A model generated the notes under the pieces. It did not search any database and was not told the origin of the DNA. It was given only the letters and a program-made list of their open reading frames with translations. From assembly GCA_002407845.1 (NCBI GenBank), contig DHPK01000008.1, forward strand, positions 763-7,106: a stretch of DNA of 6,344 nt. The letters run 5' to 3'. The stretch comes from Leptolinea sp. UBA5366. Its GTDB lineage: Bacteria; Chloroflexota; Anaerolineae; Anaerolineales; Anaerolineaceae. Shown piece by piece: positions 1-6,179 of the stretch (the stretch's first letter is position 1; each line of letters opens with the position of its first letter). A program made the translations under genes and the position numbers.

Positions 1-350
1 AGCCAACCAGCCAGCTGGACCCGGAAGGGACTGAAAGCGTCTTTGCAATTATTCGCGATCTGAAAGAAAAGCAAAAAACGATCGTATTGGTCGAGCACAA
101 GATTGATCTAATTGCCGAATATGCTGACGATGTTCTGGTTTTTCAGGACGGTGAGCTGGTTTTGAGCGGAGATAAACACGCGATTTTATCGGATTCTTCC
201 ATTTTAGAAAAAGGTGCCGCTTTACCGCAGGTCGCTTTGTTAGGGCTCCGATTGCAGGAACAAGGGTTTCCAATAGCCAACATCCCCGTCACTGAAGATG
301 AGGCTGCCGAAGTGATTTCAGCAGCAATGAAAGAAAGGAAAACCAGATGA
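1..350 (+). CDS. ECF/CbiO-type ABC transporter ATPase, C-terminal part (5' end outside window)
   Basis: This is the C-terminal 115 residues of an ABC ATPase; codons are in frame from position 3 and the stop is TGA at 348-350. The fragment opens at the PTSQLDP sequence that follows Walker B (the D-loop). After about 25 residues comes the H-switch, IVLVEHKID, with its histidine. Walker A, the Q-loop and the signature motif lie upstream and cannot be judged. The C-terminal tail (LPQVALLGLRL..., then PVTEDEAAEVI) resembles the tail of the next gene and is typical of energy-coupling factor (EcfA/CbiO) ATPases. The protein would sit on the cytoplasmic face of the membrane and power vitamin, nucleoside or metal uptake together with the next ATPase, a T component and an S component, none of which is visible here. 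Its stop overlaps the next start by 4 bp (ATGA). ATPase identity is firm; the ECF subtype is inferred from the tail and the paired arrangement. Confidence 0.9.
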   Translation, partial: PTSQLDPEGTESVFAIIRDLKEKQKTIVLVEHKIDLIAEYADDVLVFQDGELVLSGDKHAILSDSSILEKGAALPQVALLGLRLQEQGFPIANIPVTEDEAAEVISAAMKERKTR

Positions 351-1150
351 GAGACCTGAAACTATCAAATGTAAGCTATGAATATCCCGGCGGGTTTCTG
401 GCAGTTGAAGACCTCTCTCTTGAAATCAAAAGCGGTGAAAACGTGGCAATAGTCGGGCAAAATGGTGCCGGTAAAACAACCACTGTAAAATTAATGAACG
501 GTCTGCTCCGTCCAACGAGAGGAGACGTTCTGATCGGCGAAATGAACACCAAAGACTTTACCACGGCACAAGTTTCGAGAATTGTCGGATATGTTTTTCA
601 AAATCCCGATGATCAGATTTTCAACGCAACAGTTGAATCAGAAATCCGATTTGGACCCAAGATGATGAAACTTTCCCCCGCTGAAGAGGACAAACGCATT
701 GAAGAAGCGTTATCCCTGACAGGGATGGATAAATTCCGCAAAGAAAATCCGTTCAACCTGCCGCTCTCAATCAGAAAGTTTGTCACGATCGCGGCAGTGA
801 TTGCGATGGGGACGGAAGTGCTAATCTTTGACGAACCTACTGCCGGACAGGACCTTGACGGAAATCGTCAGCTGGCAAAGATTCTAAAAGAATTGCACGC
901 TGCGGGTAAAACCATCATCACGATTTCGCATGATATGGAATTTGTCGCGGAGAACTTCGAAAAAGTTATCGTGATGGCGAATCGAAAGATTATCACCGAA
1001 GGCACGCCGAAAGAAATTTTCTGGGACTTTGACTCGCTTGAAAAAGCCATGTTGAAACAGCCGCATGTCAGCCGCGTGATGTGCAGATTAGGGTTTTCAG
1101 AGCCTGTTATTTCGATAGACGAAGCTGTGGAAAAAATCTATGCAGCATAA
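347..1150 (+). CDS. ECF/CbiO-type ABC transporter ATPase, second subunit
   Basis: This is a complete 267-residue ABC ATPase, a normal length for an EcfA/CbiO subunit. Walker A is GQNGAGKTT (residues 37-45), the Q-loop is YVFQNPDDQ (Gln85), Walker B is VLIFDEPTAGQD (158-169), and the H-switch is TISHD (His195). The ABC signature, normally LSGGQ, reads LSIRK (140-144), so the glycines and the glutamine are missing. FQNPDDQIF after the Q-loop is typical of energy-coupling factor ATPases, as is the C-terminal tail QPHVSRVMCRLGF...EAVEKI, which mirrors the tail of the preceding ATPase. The two probably form a heterodimer in which one composite ATP site is degenerate. The start ATG overlaps the previous stop, and AAGGA at 335-339 serves as the ribosome binding site. 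The transported substrate is unknown because the S component is not in the window; neighbours suggest a nucleoside or thiamin-related pyrimidine. Confidence 0.93.
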   Translation: MRDLKLSNVSYEYPGGFLAVEDLSLEIKSGENVAIVGQNGAGKTTTVKLMNGLLRPTRGDVLIGEMNTKDFTTAQVSRIVGYVFQNPDDQIFNATVESEIRFGPKMMKLSPAEEDKRIEEALSLTGMDKFRKENPFNLPLSIRKFVTIAAVIAMGTEVLIFDEPTAGQDLDGNRQLAKILKELHAAGKTIITISHDMEFVAENFEKVIVMANRKIITEGTPKEIFWDFDSLEKAMLKQPHVSRVMCRLGFSEPVISIDEAVEKIYAA

Positions 1151-2345
1151 CGCCGGGATAAAACACAAAAACTTGGTCGCATTCCTTGCACTGTCGATGT
1201 ACTTTTTAACCGGATGCGCCTGCATGCTGGTCGGCAGTAGTTTGCCTCAATTGGTAGCGTTGTTCGAAAAACCAGTCGCACAGGTCGTGCTCTTAGGGTC
1301 TGCATTCGCGATTGGCCGTTTCGTCATCGCTTACAAATCAGGCAGGTTGGTGGAGCAAATTGGTCCAATGAAAGTCCTGATGGGAGGTGTTTTTCTCATC
1401 CTCTTATTCTTCATCGGCATCCCTTTATTTCCAAACTATTATGCCGGGTTGATCTTCGCTTTCTGCGGCGGAATGGGGATGACTGCGCAGGATACCGTTT
1501 GCCCTGTTTTACTGAGTTCAGTCTACAAAAAGAACTATGCGGGATCATTAAGTGGAGGGCAGGCACTCTTTGGAATGGGCGGATTTGTCACGCCGTTCCT
1601 GATCGGCGTTGCCCTTTCCAGAAACGTCAACTTCTTTTATGCCTATAATATTCTGGCAGCTTTTGCAATCGTAATGCTGATTTGCATTCCTTTCGCCGGC
1701 TTGAACTTTAAAGCGGATAAAGGGGGAACAAATGAGATGGTCAAACCGCTCTACACGAAAAACCGGACAGCCACAAAGATCGCCCTCCTTGCTTTCTGCG
1801 TGTCATACAGCGCCACTGTGAACGTGATGGGGTTATACATCTCGAGTTTCGCCGAGTCGATCGGCATCTCTCCAGCCTCTTCCGCCTTCATGCTGACAGT
1901 CTACAACGTTGGCTGTGTGCTGGGGTCGATTGCCTTCATTTTCATATTGAAACACGTCAGAGAACTGGTGGTTCTGCTGGCAAACAACCTGATTGCGCTA
2001 ATCGTTTTGGCAATCGCCCTGATCGTGAACCGCGCAAGCCTTTATTTTGTTATTTTTCCGATTGCAGGATTCTTCCTGGGTGTCCTTTTCAGTGTGATTG
2101 TGACTGTCGCGACCAGAATTGATTACACCAGGATCAGCGTTGCTGGATCCCACGTCGCAATGGCGAGCGGTTTCTCAGATATCACAACGCCGATCATCAC
2201 CGGCTGGCTGGTGGTCTCCTTTGGAATCGCCTTTTCTTTCAAGTATGTCATTTTCATGATCATCATTTCGATTATTTGTGTCCTTGTGCTAAAGCGCAAC
2301 ACTTATGAAAAATCGGAGGAATTAATCAATGCCTATCCAGAGTAA
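1140..2345 (+). CDS. MFS permease (12 transmembrane segments)
   Basis: This is a 401-residue, strongly hydrophobic protein of major facilitator superfamily length. About twelve membrane segments can be placed: near 12-32, 47-67, 77-96, 102-122, 135-157, 165-187, then after a hydrophilic central loop (about 190-210, rich in Lys, Asn and Thr) 211-233, 246-270, 276-297, 300-323, 336-360 and 365-385. The loop between helices 2 and 3 has the MFS motif A pattern, SGRLVEQIGPMKVL (67-80). It should be an inner-membrane secondary transporter. The first ATG at 1140 overlaps the ATPase gene by 11 bp and has only a weak upstream purine stretch (GTGG), so it probably depends on translational coupling. The next ATG, Met20, falls inside helix 1 and is unlikely. 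The gene lies directly before three genes for nucleoside or pyrimidine enzymes, so import of their substrate, or export of a product, is the natural guess. The substrate class cannot be read from sequence. Confidence 0.88.
   Translation: MQHNAGIKHKNLVAFLALSMYFLTGCACMLVGSSLPQLVALFEKPVAQVVLLGSAFAIGRFVIAYKSGRLVEQIGPMKVLMGGVFLILLFFIGIPLFPNYYAGLIFAFCGGMGMTAQDTVCPVLLSSVYKKNYAGSLSGGQALFGMGGFVTPFLIGVALSRNVNFFYAYNILAAFAIVMLICIPFAGLNFKADKGGTNEMVKPLYTKNRTATKIALLAFCVSYSATVNVMGLYISSFAESIGISPASSAFMLTVYNVGCVLGSIAFIFILKHVRELVVLLANNLIALIVLAIALIVNRASLYFVIFPIAGFFLGVLFSVIVTVATRIDYTRISVAGSHVAMASGFSDITTPIITGWLVVSFGIAFSFKYVIFMIIISIICVLVLKRNTYEKSEELINAYPE
2315..2320 (+). promoter_or_regulatory. Ribosome binding site of the nucleoside phosphorylase
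   Basis: GGAGGA lies 8 bases before the ATG at 2329 and inside the end of the permease gene. It fixes the phosphorylase start and shows that this gene can be translated independently despite the 17-bp overlap. Confidence 0.75.
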
Positions 2346-3084
2346 AGAAGTCCTCAATGATGCAGGTCAGCAATACCACATTCACTGCAAGAGAGGGGAT
2401 GTTGGGAAATATGTTCTGGTTCCCGGTGACCCTTTCAGAACAGATAAAATTGCTAAACATTTTGATGATCCGAAGTTAATTGCCTTTAATCGAGAGCATA
2501 AAACATGGACGGGGACAATTGACGGTGAAAAAGTTTCCGTCACCAGCACCGGCATGGGCGGCCCATCTACTGCCATTGCCATCGAAGAATTAATCCATTG
2601 CGGGGCAGAGGTGTTCATCCGGATTGGGACTTGCGGGCGCGTCTGCGAGGAAAGCTACAATGAGAGCCTGGTTGGCGTGATCCTGACCGGCGCAGTCCGC
2701 GATGAAGGCACCACGCTGCAATATGTCCCGGCAGAATTCCCTGCCATTGCTGACCGTCACATCACGGACGCATTAGCACGAGCTGCTGCAAAGAAAGGCT
2801 ACAACTTCGCTGAAGGTATCGCCCACTCAAAAGATTCTTTTTATGGGCAGCATGACCCCGACAGCATGCCGGACAGCGCCAGGTTGAATGCCCGCTGGCA
2901 GGCTTGGGTAAAGTCCGGTGTGATGGCGTCCGAAATGGAAGCCTCGACTCTGTTCGTCGTCTCTTCGATCCGCGGCGTGAAAGCCGGGGCAATCATGGCA
3001 TATGGTCAAATGAATGATCAAACAATTGAAATCGCATGTGACGCGATCCGGCTCTTAATTAAAGAGAATAAAAAGGGGGCTTAA
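2329..3084 (+). CDS. Nucleoside phosphorylase, uridine phosphorylase-like (NP-I family)
   Basis: This is a 251-residue member of the uridine phosphorylase/PNP (NP-I) family, close to the 253 residues of E. coli Udp. The family cleaves a nucleoside with phosphate to give a free base and (deoxy)ribose 1-phosphate in the cytoplasm. By eye alignment to Udp, these match: His17 (His8), the phosphate loop VPGDPFR with Arg37 (Arg30), Arg55 (Arg48), RIGTCG with Arg98 and Thr101 (Arg91, Thr94), Phe171 and Gln174 (Phe162, Gln166), and SEMEAST with Glu202-Met203-Glu204 (Glu196-Met197-Glu198), which binds ribose. The phosphate and ribose sites are therefore intact. The uracil-contacting Arg168 and Arg223 appear as Asp176 and Asp230, and about 16 residues of the loop after Arg223 are missing, so uridine may not be the substrate. 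The start is set by GGAGGA at 2315-2320. The gene overlaps the permease by 17 bp and tenA by 1 bp (TAATG). Confidence 0.9.
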   Translation: MPIQSKEVLNDAGQQYHIHCKRGDVGKYVLVPGDPFRTDKIAKHFDDPKLIAFNREHKTWTGTIDGEKVSVTSTGMGGPSTAIAIEELIHCGAEVFIRIGTCGRVCEESYNESLVGVILTGAVRDEGTTLQYVPAEFPAIADRHITDALARAAAKKGYNFAEGIAHSKDSFYGQHDPDSMPDSARLNARWQAWVKSGVMASEMEASTLFVVSSIRGVKAGAIMAYGQMNDQTIEIACDAIRLLIKENKKGA

Positions 3085-3791
3085 TGACGGATTTTTATCA
3101 AGAAAAATTAGTCCCTATCCTTTCGCGTGTCAGTTCCGTCATTGAACAAACACCTCATATGCAGGACATTTTGCATGGAACCATGTCACCGGACCGTTTC
3201 CGTTTTCAAATTCTTCAGAACTACCAATACCTCCTCGACTATACCCGCTGTTGGGCAGTCGGATTCTCAAAAACTCGAAATTTCGATGAGATGGAGGAGT
3301 GGTATAAAATTCTAAAAAGCACGATGGAAGAGACCGTCCTGCTCAATCGTACCTATTGGGCGGAACAAATCAACGTTGATCCCTCGGATTTAGACGCGGT
3401 AATTGAGGCTCCCGGGAAACGGTCTTATACTGCATTTCAACTAATGTGTGCTGAGCAGGGCGGGCTGGCAGAAGCCATCATGGCTCTATTCCCCTGCAAC
3501 ATTCTCTACCGCTATTTCGGGGAGGATCTGCTGCCTTTATGCAAGCTTGATCCAGAAAACCGCTATTATAAGTGGCTGGCTTTTTACGTGTCCGACAATT
3601 ACATTAAGAAAACAGACGCGGAAATACAGATGGTCAATCGTCTTTGCGGGCAGCAGCCAGAGAGCGAACAAGCGCGCTTGCTGGAAATCTTTGCGACCAG
3701 CTGTAACTATGAGATTCTCCAATGGCAGGATATGTATCACAACATGACAACCTGGCCAATGGACGAAATTTTCCCAAATAAATCATTTTAA
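3084..3791 (+). CDS. tenA: TenA/thiaminase II family protein
   Basis: This is a 235-residue all-helical TenA-family protein of the usual length. In bacteria TenA hydrolyses aminopyrimidine breakdown products of thiamin (and thiamin itself, slowly) to the salvageable pyrimidine HMP. Compared by eye with B. subtilis TenA, these active-site positions are kept: the nucleophile Cys138 in LFPCNILY (Cys135), Tyr49 (Tyr47), Tyr115 in SYTAFQLM (Tyr112), Tyr142 (Tyr139), Tyr168 (Tyr163) and Glu210 in NYEILQW (Glu205). The Cys places it in the TenA_C group. The exception is Asn46 in ILQNYQYL, where B. subtilis has Asp44, which holds the pyrimidine ring. The ATG shares its A with the upstream stop codon, and AAAAGGGGG at 3071-3079 is the likely ribosome binding site. 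No other thiamin gene is visible; the neighbours are nucleoside-cleaving enzymes, so the substrate may be a related pyrimidine compound rather than classical base-degraded thiamin. Confidence 0.88.
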   Translation: MTDFYQEKLVPILSRVSSVIEQTPHMQDILHGTMSPDRFRFQILQNYQYLLDYTRCWAVGFSKTRNFDEMEEWYKILKSTMEETVLLNRTYWAEQINVDPSDLDAVIEAPGKRSYTAFQLMCAEQGGLAEAIMALFPCNILYRYFGEDLLPLCKLDPENRYYKWLAFYVSDNYIKKTDAEIQMVNRLCGQQPESEQARLLEIFATSCNYEILQWQDMYHNMTTWPMDEIFPNKSF

Positions 3792-3804
3792 TTTGAGCAG
3801 CGAC

Positions 3805-4755
3805 ATGAAAAAGAAAAAAATAATAATTGACACTGACTGCGGATCCGATGACGCGATGGCGATCATGATGGCGCTGAATGATCCGAGATATGAGATATTA
3901 ATGATCAGCACCGTATCCGGCAATGTCGAGGCAGCGCAGGCAACGAAAAATACCCTGACAACGATCGAACACGCAGAATCCTATGAACCGCCGGTTTATA
4001 TGGGTGCCCGGAAAATGCTATGCCGCGACCTCTATTTTGCCCACGAAACGCACGGAATGGACGGCATGGGAGATATCGGTCTGGCGCCCGCCCGTTTGGA
4101 AGTCCAGCCGGGGAATGGCATTTTAAAGATGCTTGAAACGCTGAAAGCAAGCGCAGAGGGAGAGATTGATGTTATTGCACTCGGTCCGCTCACAAATATC
4201 GCTCTGGCGATTCGGCTTGATCCGGAAACAATGAACAAAATCGGAAGCCTCTATGTGATGGGGTCCGCCGGACTGGGGACCGGCAACGTCACCCCTGTGG
4301 CGGAGTTTAACATCTGGCAGGACGCGGAAGCAGCAAAAATTGTCGTCGATTCCGGTCTTAAAAATATCTATTTCATCGGTTGGGATGCCTGTCTGGGCGA
4401 AGCAATGCTTTCACCAACTGAAATTGAAGAAATCCGAAACAGCGGAAAAAAGGGCAAGTTCAGCATCGATTGCAACAAAGTGCTGATGGAAATGAATCGC
4501 GACCGTTTCGGAGACAACTATCTGGACATGGCGGATCCGGCTGCGATGGCAGCTGCATTGTGCCCTGAAAGCCGAAAGGCGTGTGAGAAGTATTATTGTG
4601 AAGTCGATACCCAATGCGGACCTGGTTACGGCAATGTGATTGTCGATTTCTATCATTTTTCCGGTAAAGAAAAAAATGTCTACATATGCAGCGAACTGCA
4701 CGCAGACATTTACAAAGAATATATCTACCAAACGCTCGGCGTTAAAAAGGAATAA
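3805..4755 (+). CDS. Inosine/uridine-preferring nucleoside hydrolase family protein
   Basis: This is a 316-residue protein of the IUNH family, which hydrolyses ribonucleosides to free base and ribose using a bound calcium ion. The N-terminal calcium and ribose motif reads DTDCGSDDA (residues 9-17), keeping the Asp cluster but with Cys for the usual Pro. Other family landmarks are SGN (Asn40), ETHGMDG (His83), IALGPLTNIALA (125-135), VMGSAGLGTGNVTPVAEFNIWQD (151-173; the EFNI ribose contacts) and Asp244 as the late calcium ligand. In E. coli YeiK and the Crithidia enzyme this Asp follows a catalytic His (HDA); here the pair is Ala243-Asp244. I start at the ATG at 3805, preceded by GAGCAG (3795-3800), rather than at an in-frame TTG at 3793 that has no ribosome binding site; the product then begins MKKKKIIIDTD, as in relatives. 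It follows tenA by 13 bp. QueK-like queuosine hydrolases belong to this family and are sometimes linked to ECF transporters, so queuosine is one alternative substrate. Confidence 0.92.
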   Translation: MKKKKIIIDTDCGSDDAMAIMMALNDPRYEILMISTVSGNVEAAQATKNTLTTIEHAESYEPPVYMGARKMLCRDLYFAHETHGMDGMGDIGLAPARLEVQPGNGILKMLETLKASAEGEIDVIALGPLTNIALAIRLDPETMNKIGSLYVMGSAGLGTGNVTPVAEFNIWQDAEAAKIVVDSGLKNIYFIGWDACLGEAMLSPTEIEEIRNSGKKGKFSIDCNKVLMEMNRDRFGDNYLDMADPAAMAAALCPESRKACEKYYCEVDTQCGPGYGNVIVDFYHFSGKEKNVYICSELHADIYKEYIYQTLGVKKE

Positions 4756-4761
4756 AGGAGG
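4754..4761 (+). promoter_or_regulatory. Ribosome binding site of the isomerase-fold gene
   Basis: AAAGGAGG begins within the stop codon of the nucleoside hydrolase (TAA 4753-4755) and ends four bases before ATG 4766. It is the strongest Shine-Dalgarno site in the window and decides the start of the last gene against the in-frame ATG at 4640. Confidence 0.8.
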
Positions 4762-4765
4762 AATT

Positions 4766-5956
4766 ATGTCAACACTAAAAGTAAAGTTTTTGATGGGACC
4801 ATCAGACTGTAATGATGAAAACATCCCTAGTTATTCTGAAAATTTCTTGAAGGAATTAAGTGATGCGCTTGGGATTTCGGTCATTTGTGCAGAAATGGAT
4901 GAAATTGTTCATGAAGCGCTGCCTGTCTTCTTCATCGCCTCAGGCGGTGCAGAGGAAGGATTCAAAGCCTCCTATTATCTGACAGACGAACCTTACGTCC
5001 TGCTGACGACCCCTTCCTATAATTCCCTGGCTGCTGCAATGGAAATCATGGGGTTTCTGCAGGAGCACAACTTGAAAGGGGAAATTCTGCACGGATCGAT
5101 CAGCCGCATTGCCAGCAGATTGAAAGTGCTGCTGCAGGTCTCGGACGCTAAGAAAAGCCTTGCCAAAAAGAGAATCGGCTGTTTTGGTGAAGCCGGCGGA
5201 TTAATTGCCAGCGATGTTGACCCGAAACGGTTGAAGGATGCGATTGGCACCACGATGATCCAATATCAGCTGAGCGAGCTGATTGACGAATACAAAAAAG
5301 GCGGCTACATCAAAAACCAATACACGGAAGAGCTGATCAAAAAAGGATTTAATCGGGAAGAGACTGAAAAGGCGCTCAACGTGTATGGCGCTTTAAAACG
5401 CCTGATTGAGAAACATGATCTGGATGCTGTGACGGTTAAATGTTTTGACCTTCTCGACACGATCTACACGACCGGCTGCCTGGCATTAGCGATTCTGAAT
5501 GCGGAGAAAATTCCAGCGGCGTGCGAAGGTGATCAAAAAAGTCTGCTCAGCATGACCATCTTGCAGGCGATAACCGGTGAATCCGGTTTTATGGCAAATC
5601 CATGCTACATCGATCCTGATACGAACGAAGTTACCTTTGCGCATTGCACAATCCCGATCGACATCCCGGATCAATATGCACTGACAACGCACTTCGAATC
5701 CGGCATCGGCGTAGCGATCACGTCCGATCTTGAAAAGCAGAAGATGACAATTTTTAAGTGTGATGATTCACTCTACCGATATTATGCTGACACAGCCGAT
5801 CTGGTCGAGACGATGCACCATTCTGACCTTTGCCGCAGTCAAATGCGGTTGAAAGTTGAAGGGGGAATTGATTATTTTCTGATGGAGCCGATCAGCAACC
5901 ACCATATTATTTGCAAAGGCGACTGGAAAGAAGCGATCGACGAGTTTTTCGCGTAA
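4766..5956 (+). CDS. L-fucose/L-arabinose isomerase-fold protein, function unknown
   Basis: This is a 396-residue protein that resembles L-fucose isomerase-related proteins. The N-terminal part has an alternating fold with VFFIASGGAEEG (54-65). The C-terminal half carries the most typical stretch: AVTVKCFDLL (221-230), IPAACEGD (249-256), LLSMTILQAITGESGFMANP (260-279), NEVTFAHCTIPI (287-298), THFESGIGVAI (308-318) and SNHHIICKGD (377-386). By analogy with FucI and AraA, Glu254, a His at 293 or 309, and His379/His380 are candidate metal and catalytic residues. That family interconverts aldoses and ketoses, so a role with the sugar released by the upstream hydrolase or phosphorylase is plausible but unproven. 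The start is set by AAAGGAGG at 4754-4761, four bases before ATG 4766. An in-frame ATG at 4640 would overlap the hydrolase by 116 bp with no ribosome binding site. The gene is last in the operon and has its best ribosome binding site. Confidence 0.82.
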   Translation: MSTLKVKFLMGPSDCNDENIPSYSENFLKELSDALGISVICAEMDEIVHEALPVFFIASGGAEEGFKASYYLTDEPYVLLTTPSYNSLAAAMEIMGFLQEHNLKGEILHGSISRIASRLKVLLQVSDAKKSLAKKRIGCFGEAGGLIASDVDPKRLKDAIGTTMIQYQLSELIDEYKKGGYIKNQYTEELIKKGFNREETEKALNVYGALKRLIEKHDLDAVTVKCFDLLDTIYTTGCLALAILNAEKIPAACEGDQKSLLSMTILQAITGESGFMANPCYIDPDTNEVTFAHCTIPIDIPDQYALTTHFESGIGVAITSDLEKQKMTIFKCDDSLYRYYADTADLVETMHHSDLCRSQMRLKVEGGIDYFLMEPISNHHIICKGDWKEAIDEFFA

Positions 5957-6048
5957 GTTTTTACTAGACGTCATCTCTGCCGGATTAGGAATTCCTTTTC
6001 AGGCAGTCATGCCGATTAGGTTCAAGTTTAAAATTGGAAACCTTATAG

Positions 6049-6093
6049 AAACAAGAGAGCACCTGCGCTACAACTGTGGGTGGTCTCTTGTTT
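6049..6093 (+). terminator. Hairpin, probable terminator of the operon
   Basis: AAACAAGAGAGCACC (6049-6063) pairs with GGTGGTCTCTTGTTT (6079-6093): 15-bp arms with a single G-G mismatch (6059/6083) and a 15-base loop. On the plus strand the descending arm runs into TTTTGTT, as expected of an intrinsic terminator for the operon ending at 5956. The stem is long and only moderately GC-rich with a large loop, so it is less canonical than the hairpin at 6131. The 92 bases between the last stop and this stem hold no ORF that I can support, only a short perfect palindrome, AGGAATTCCT (5987-5996). Confidence 0.6.
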
Positions 6094-6130
6094 TGTTCGC
6101 TTCAGGTCATCATACCTAAGGGATAAAAAG

Positions 6131-6156
6131 AGGGCGTCCGCTATAATGGACGCCCT
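6131..6156 (-). terminator. Intrinsic terminator, likely bidirectional, for the PPDK gene
   Basis: AGGGCGTCC (6131-6139) and GGACGCCCT (6148-6156) form a perfect 9-bp GC-rich stem with an 8-base loop. On the minus strand the stem is followed by CTTTTTATC, a good U-tract, and it lies 23 bases after the PPDK stop codon. On the plus strand it is followed by TCTTTC, so it may also act as a backstop for the convergent operon. Confidence 0.82.
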
Positions 6157-6179
6157 TCTTTCAATCAAAATTTTATAAA

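Noticed and set aside
3448..3747. Second plus-strand open frame inside tenA
   Set aside because: It is in a different frame from the clear TenA active-site motifs, and its translation is rich in Trp, Cys and Arg without domain features.
3793..3804. In-frame TTG as the start of the nucleoside hydrolase
   Set aside because: It would add four residues, with no Shine-Dalgarno before it. The ATG at 3805 has GAGCAG upstream and gives the usual short N-terminus before the Asp motif.
4640..4765. An upstream in-frame ATG that would lengthen the isomerase-fold protein to 438 residues
   Set aside because: It would overlap the nucleoside hydrolase by 116 bp, has no ribosome binding site, and adds a Lys/Asn/Thr-rich stretch unlike the family. 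AAAGGAGG directly before 4766 marks the real start.
4411..4824. Long minus-strand open frame opposite the nucleoside hydrolase
   Set aside because: It lies wholly antisense to a well-supported gene and its junction, and its translation matches no family that I recognise.
5987..5996. Perfect palindrome AGGAATTCCT as a possible operator
   Set aside because: It lies downstream of both convergent genes with no promoter nearby, and a 10-base palindrome is not rare.
5979..6020. Near-repeat GCCGGATTAGG / GCCGATTAGG in the convergent spacer
   Set aside because: It occurs only twice, is short and differs by one base, so chance is a sufficient explanation. There is no array or mobile-element boundary.
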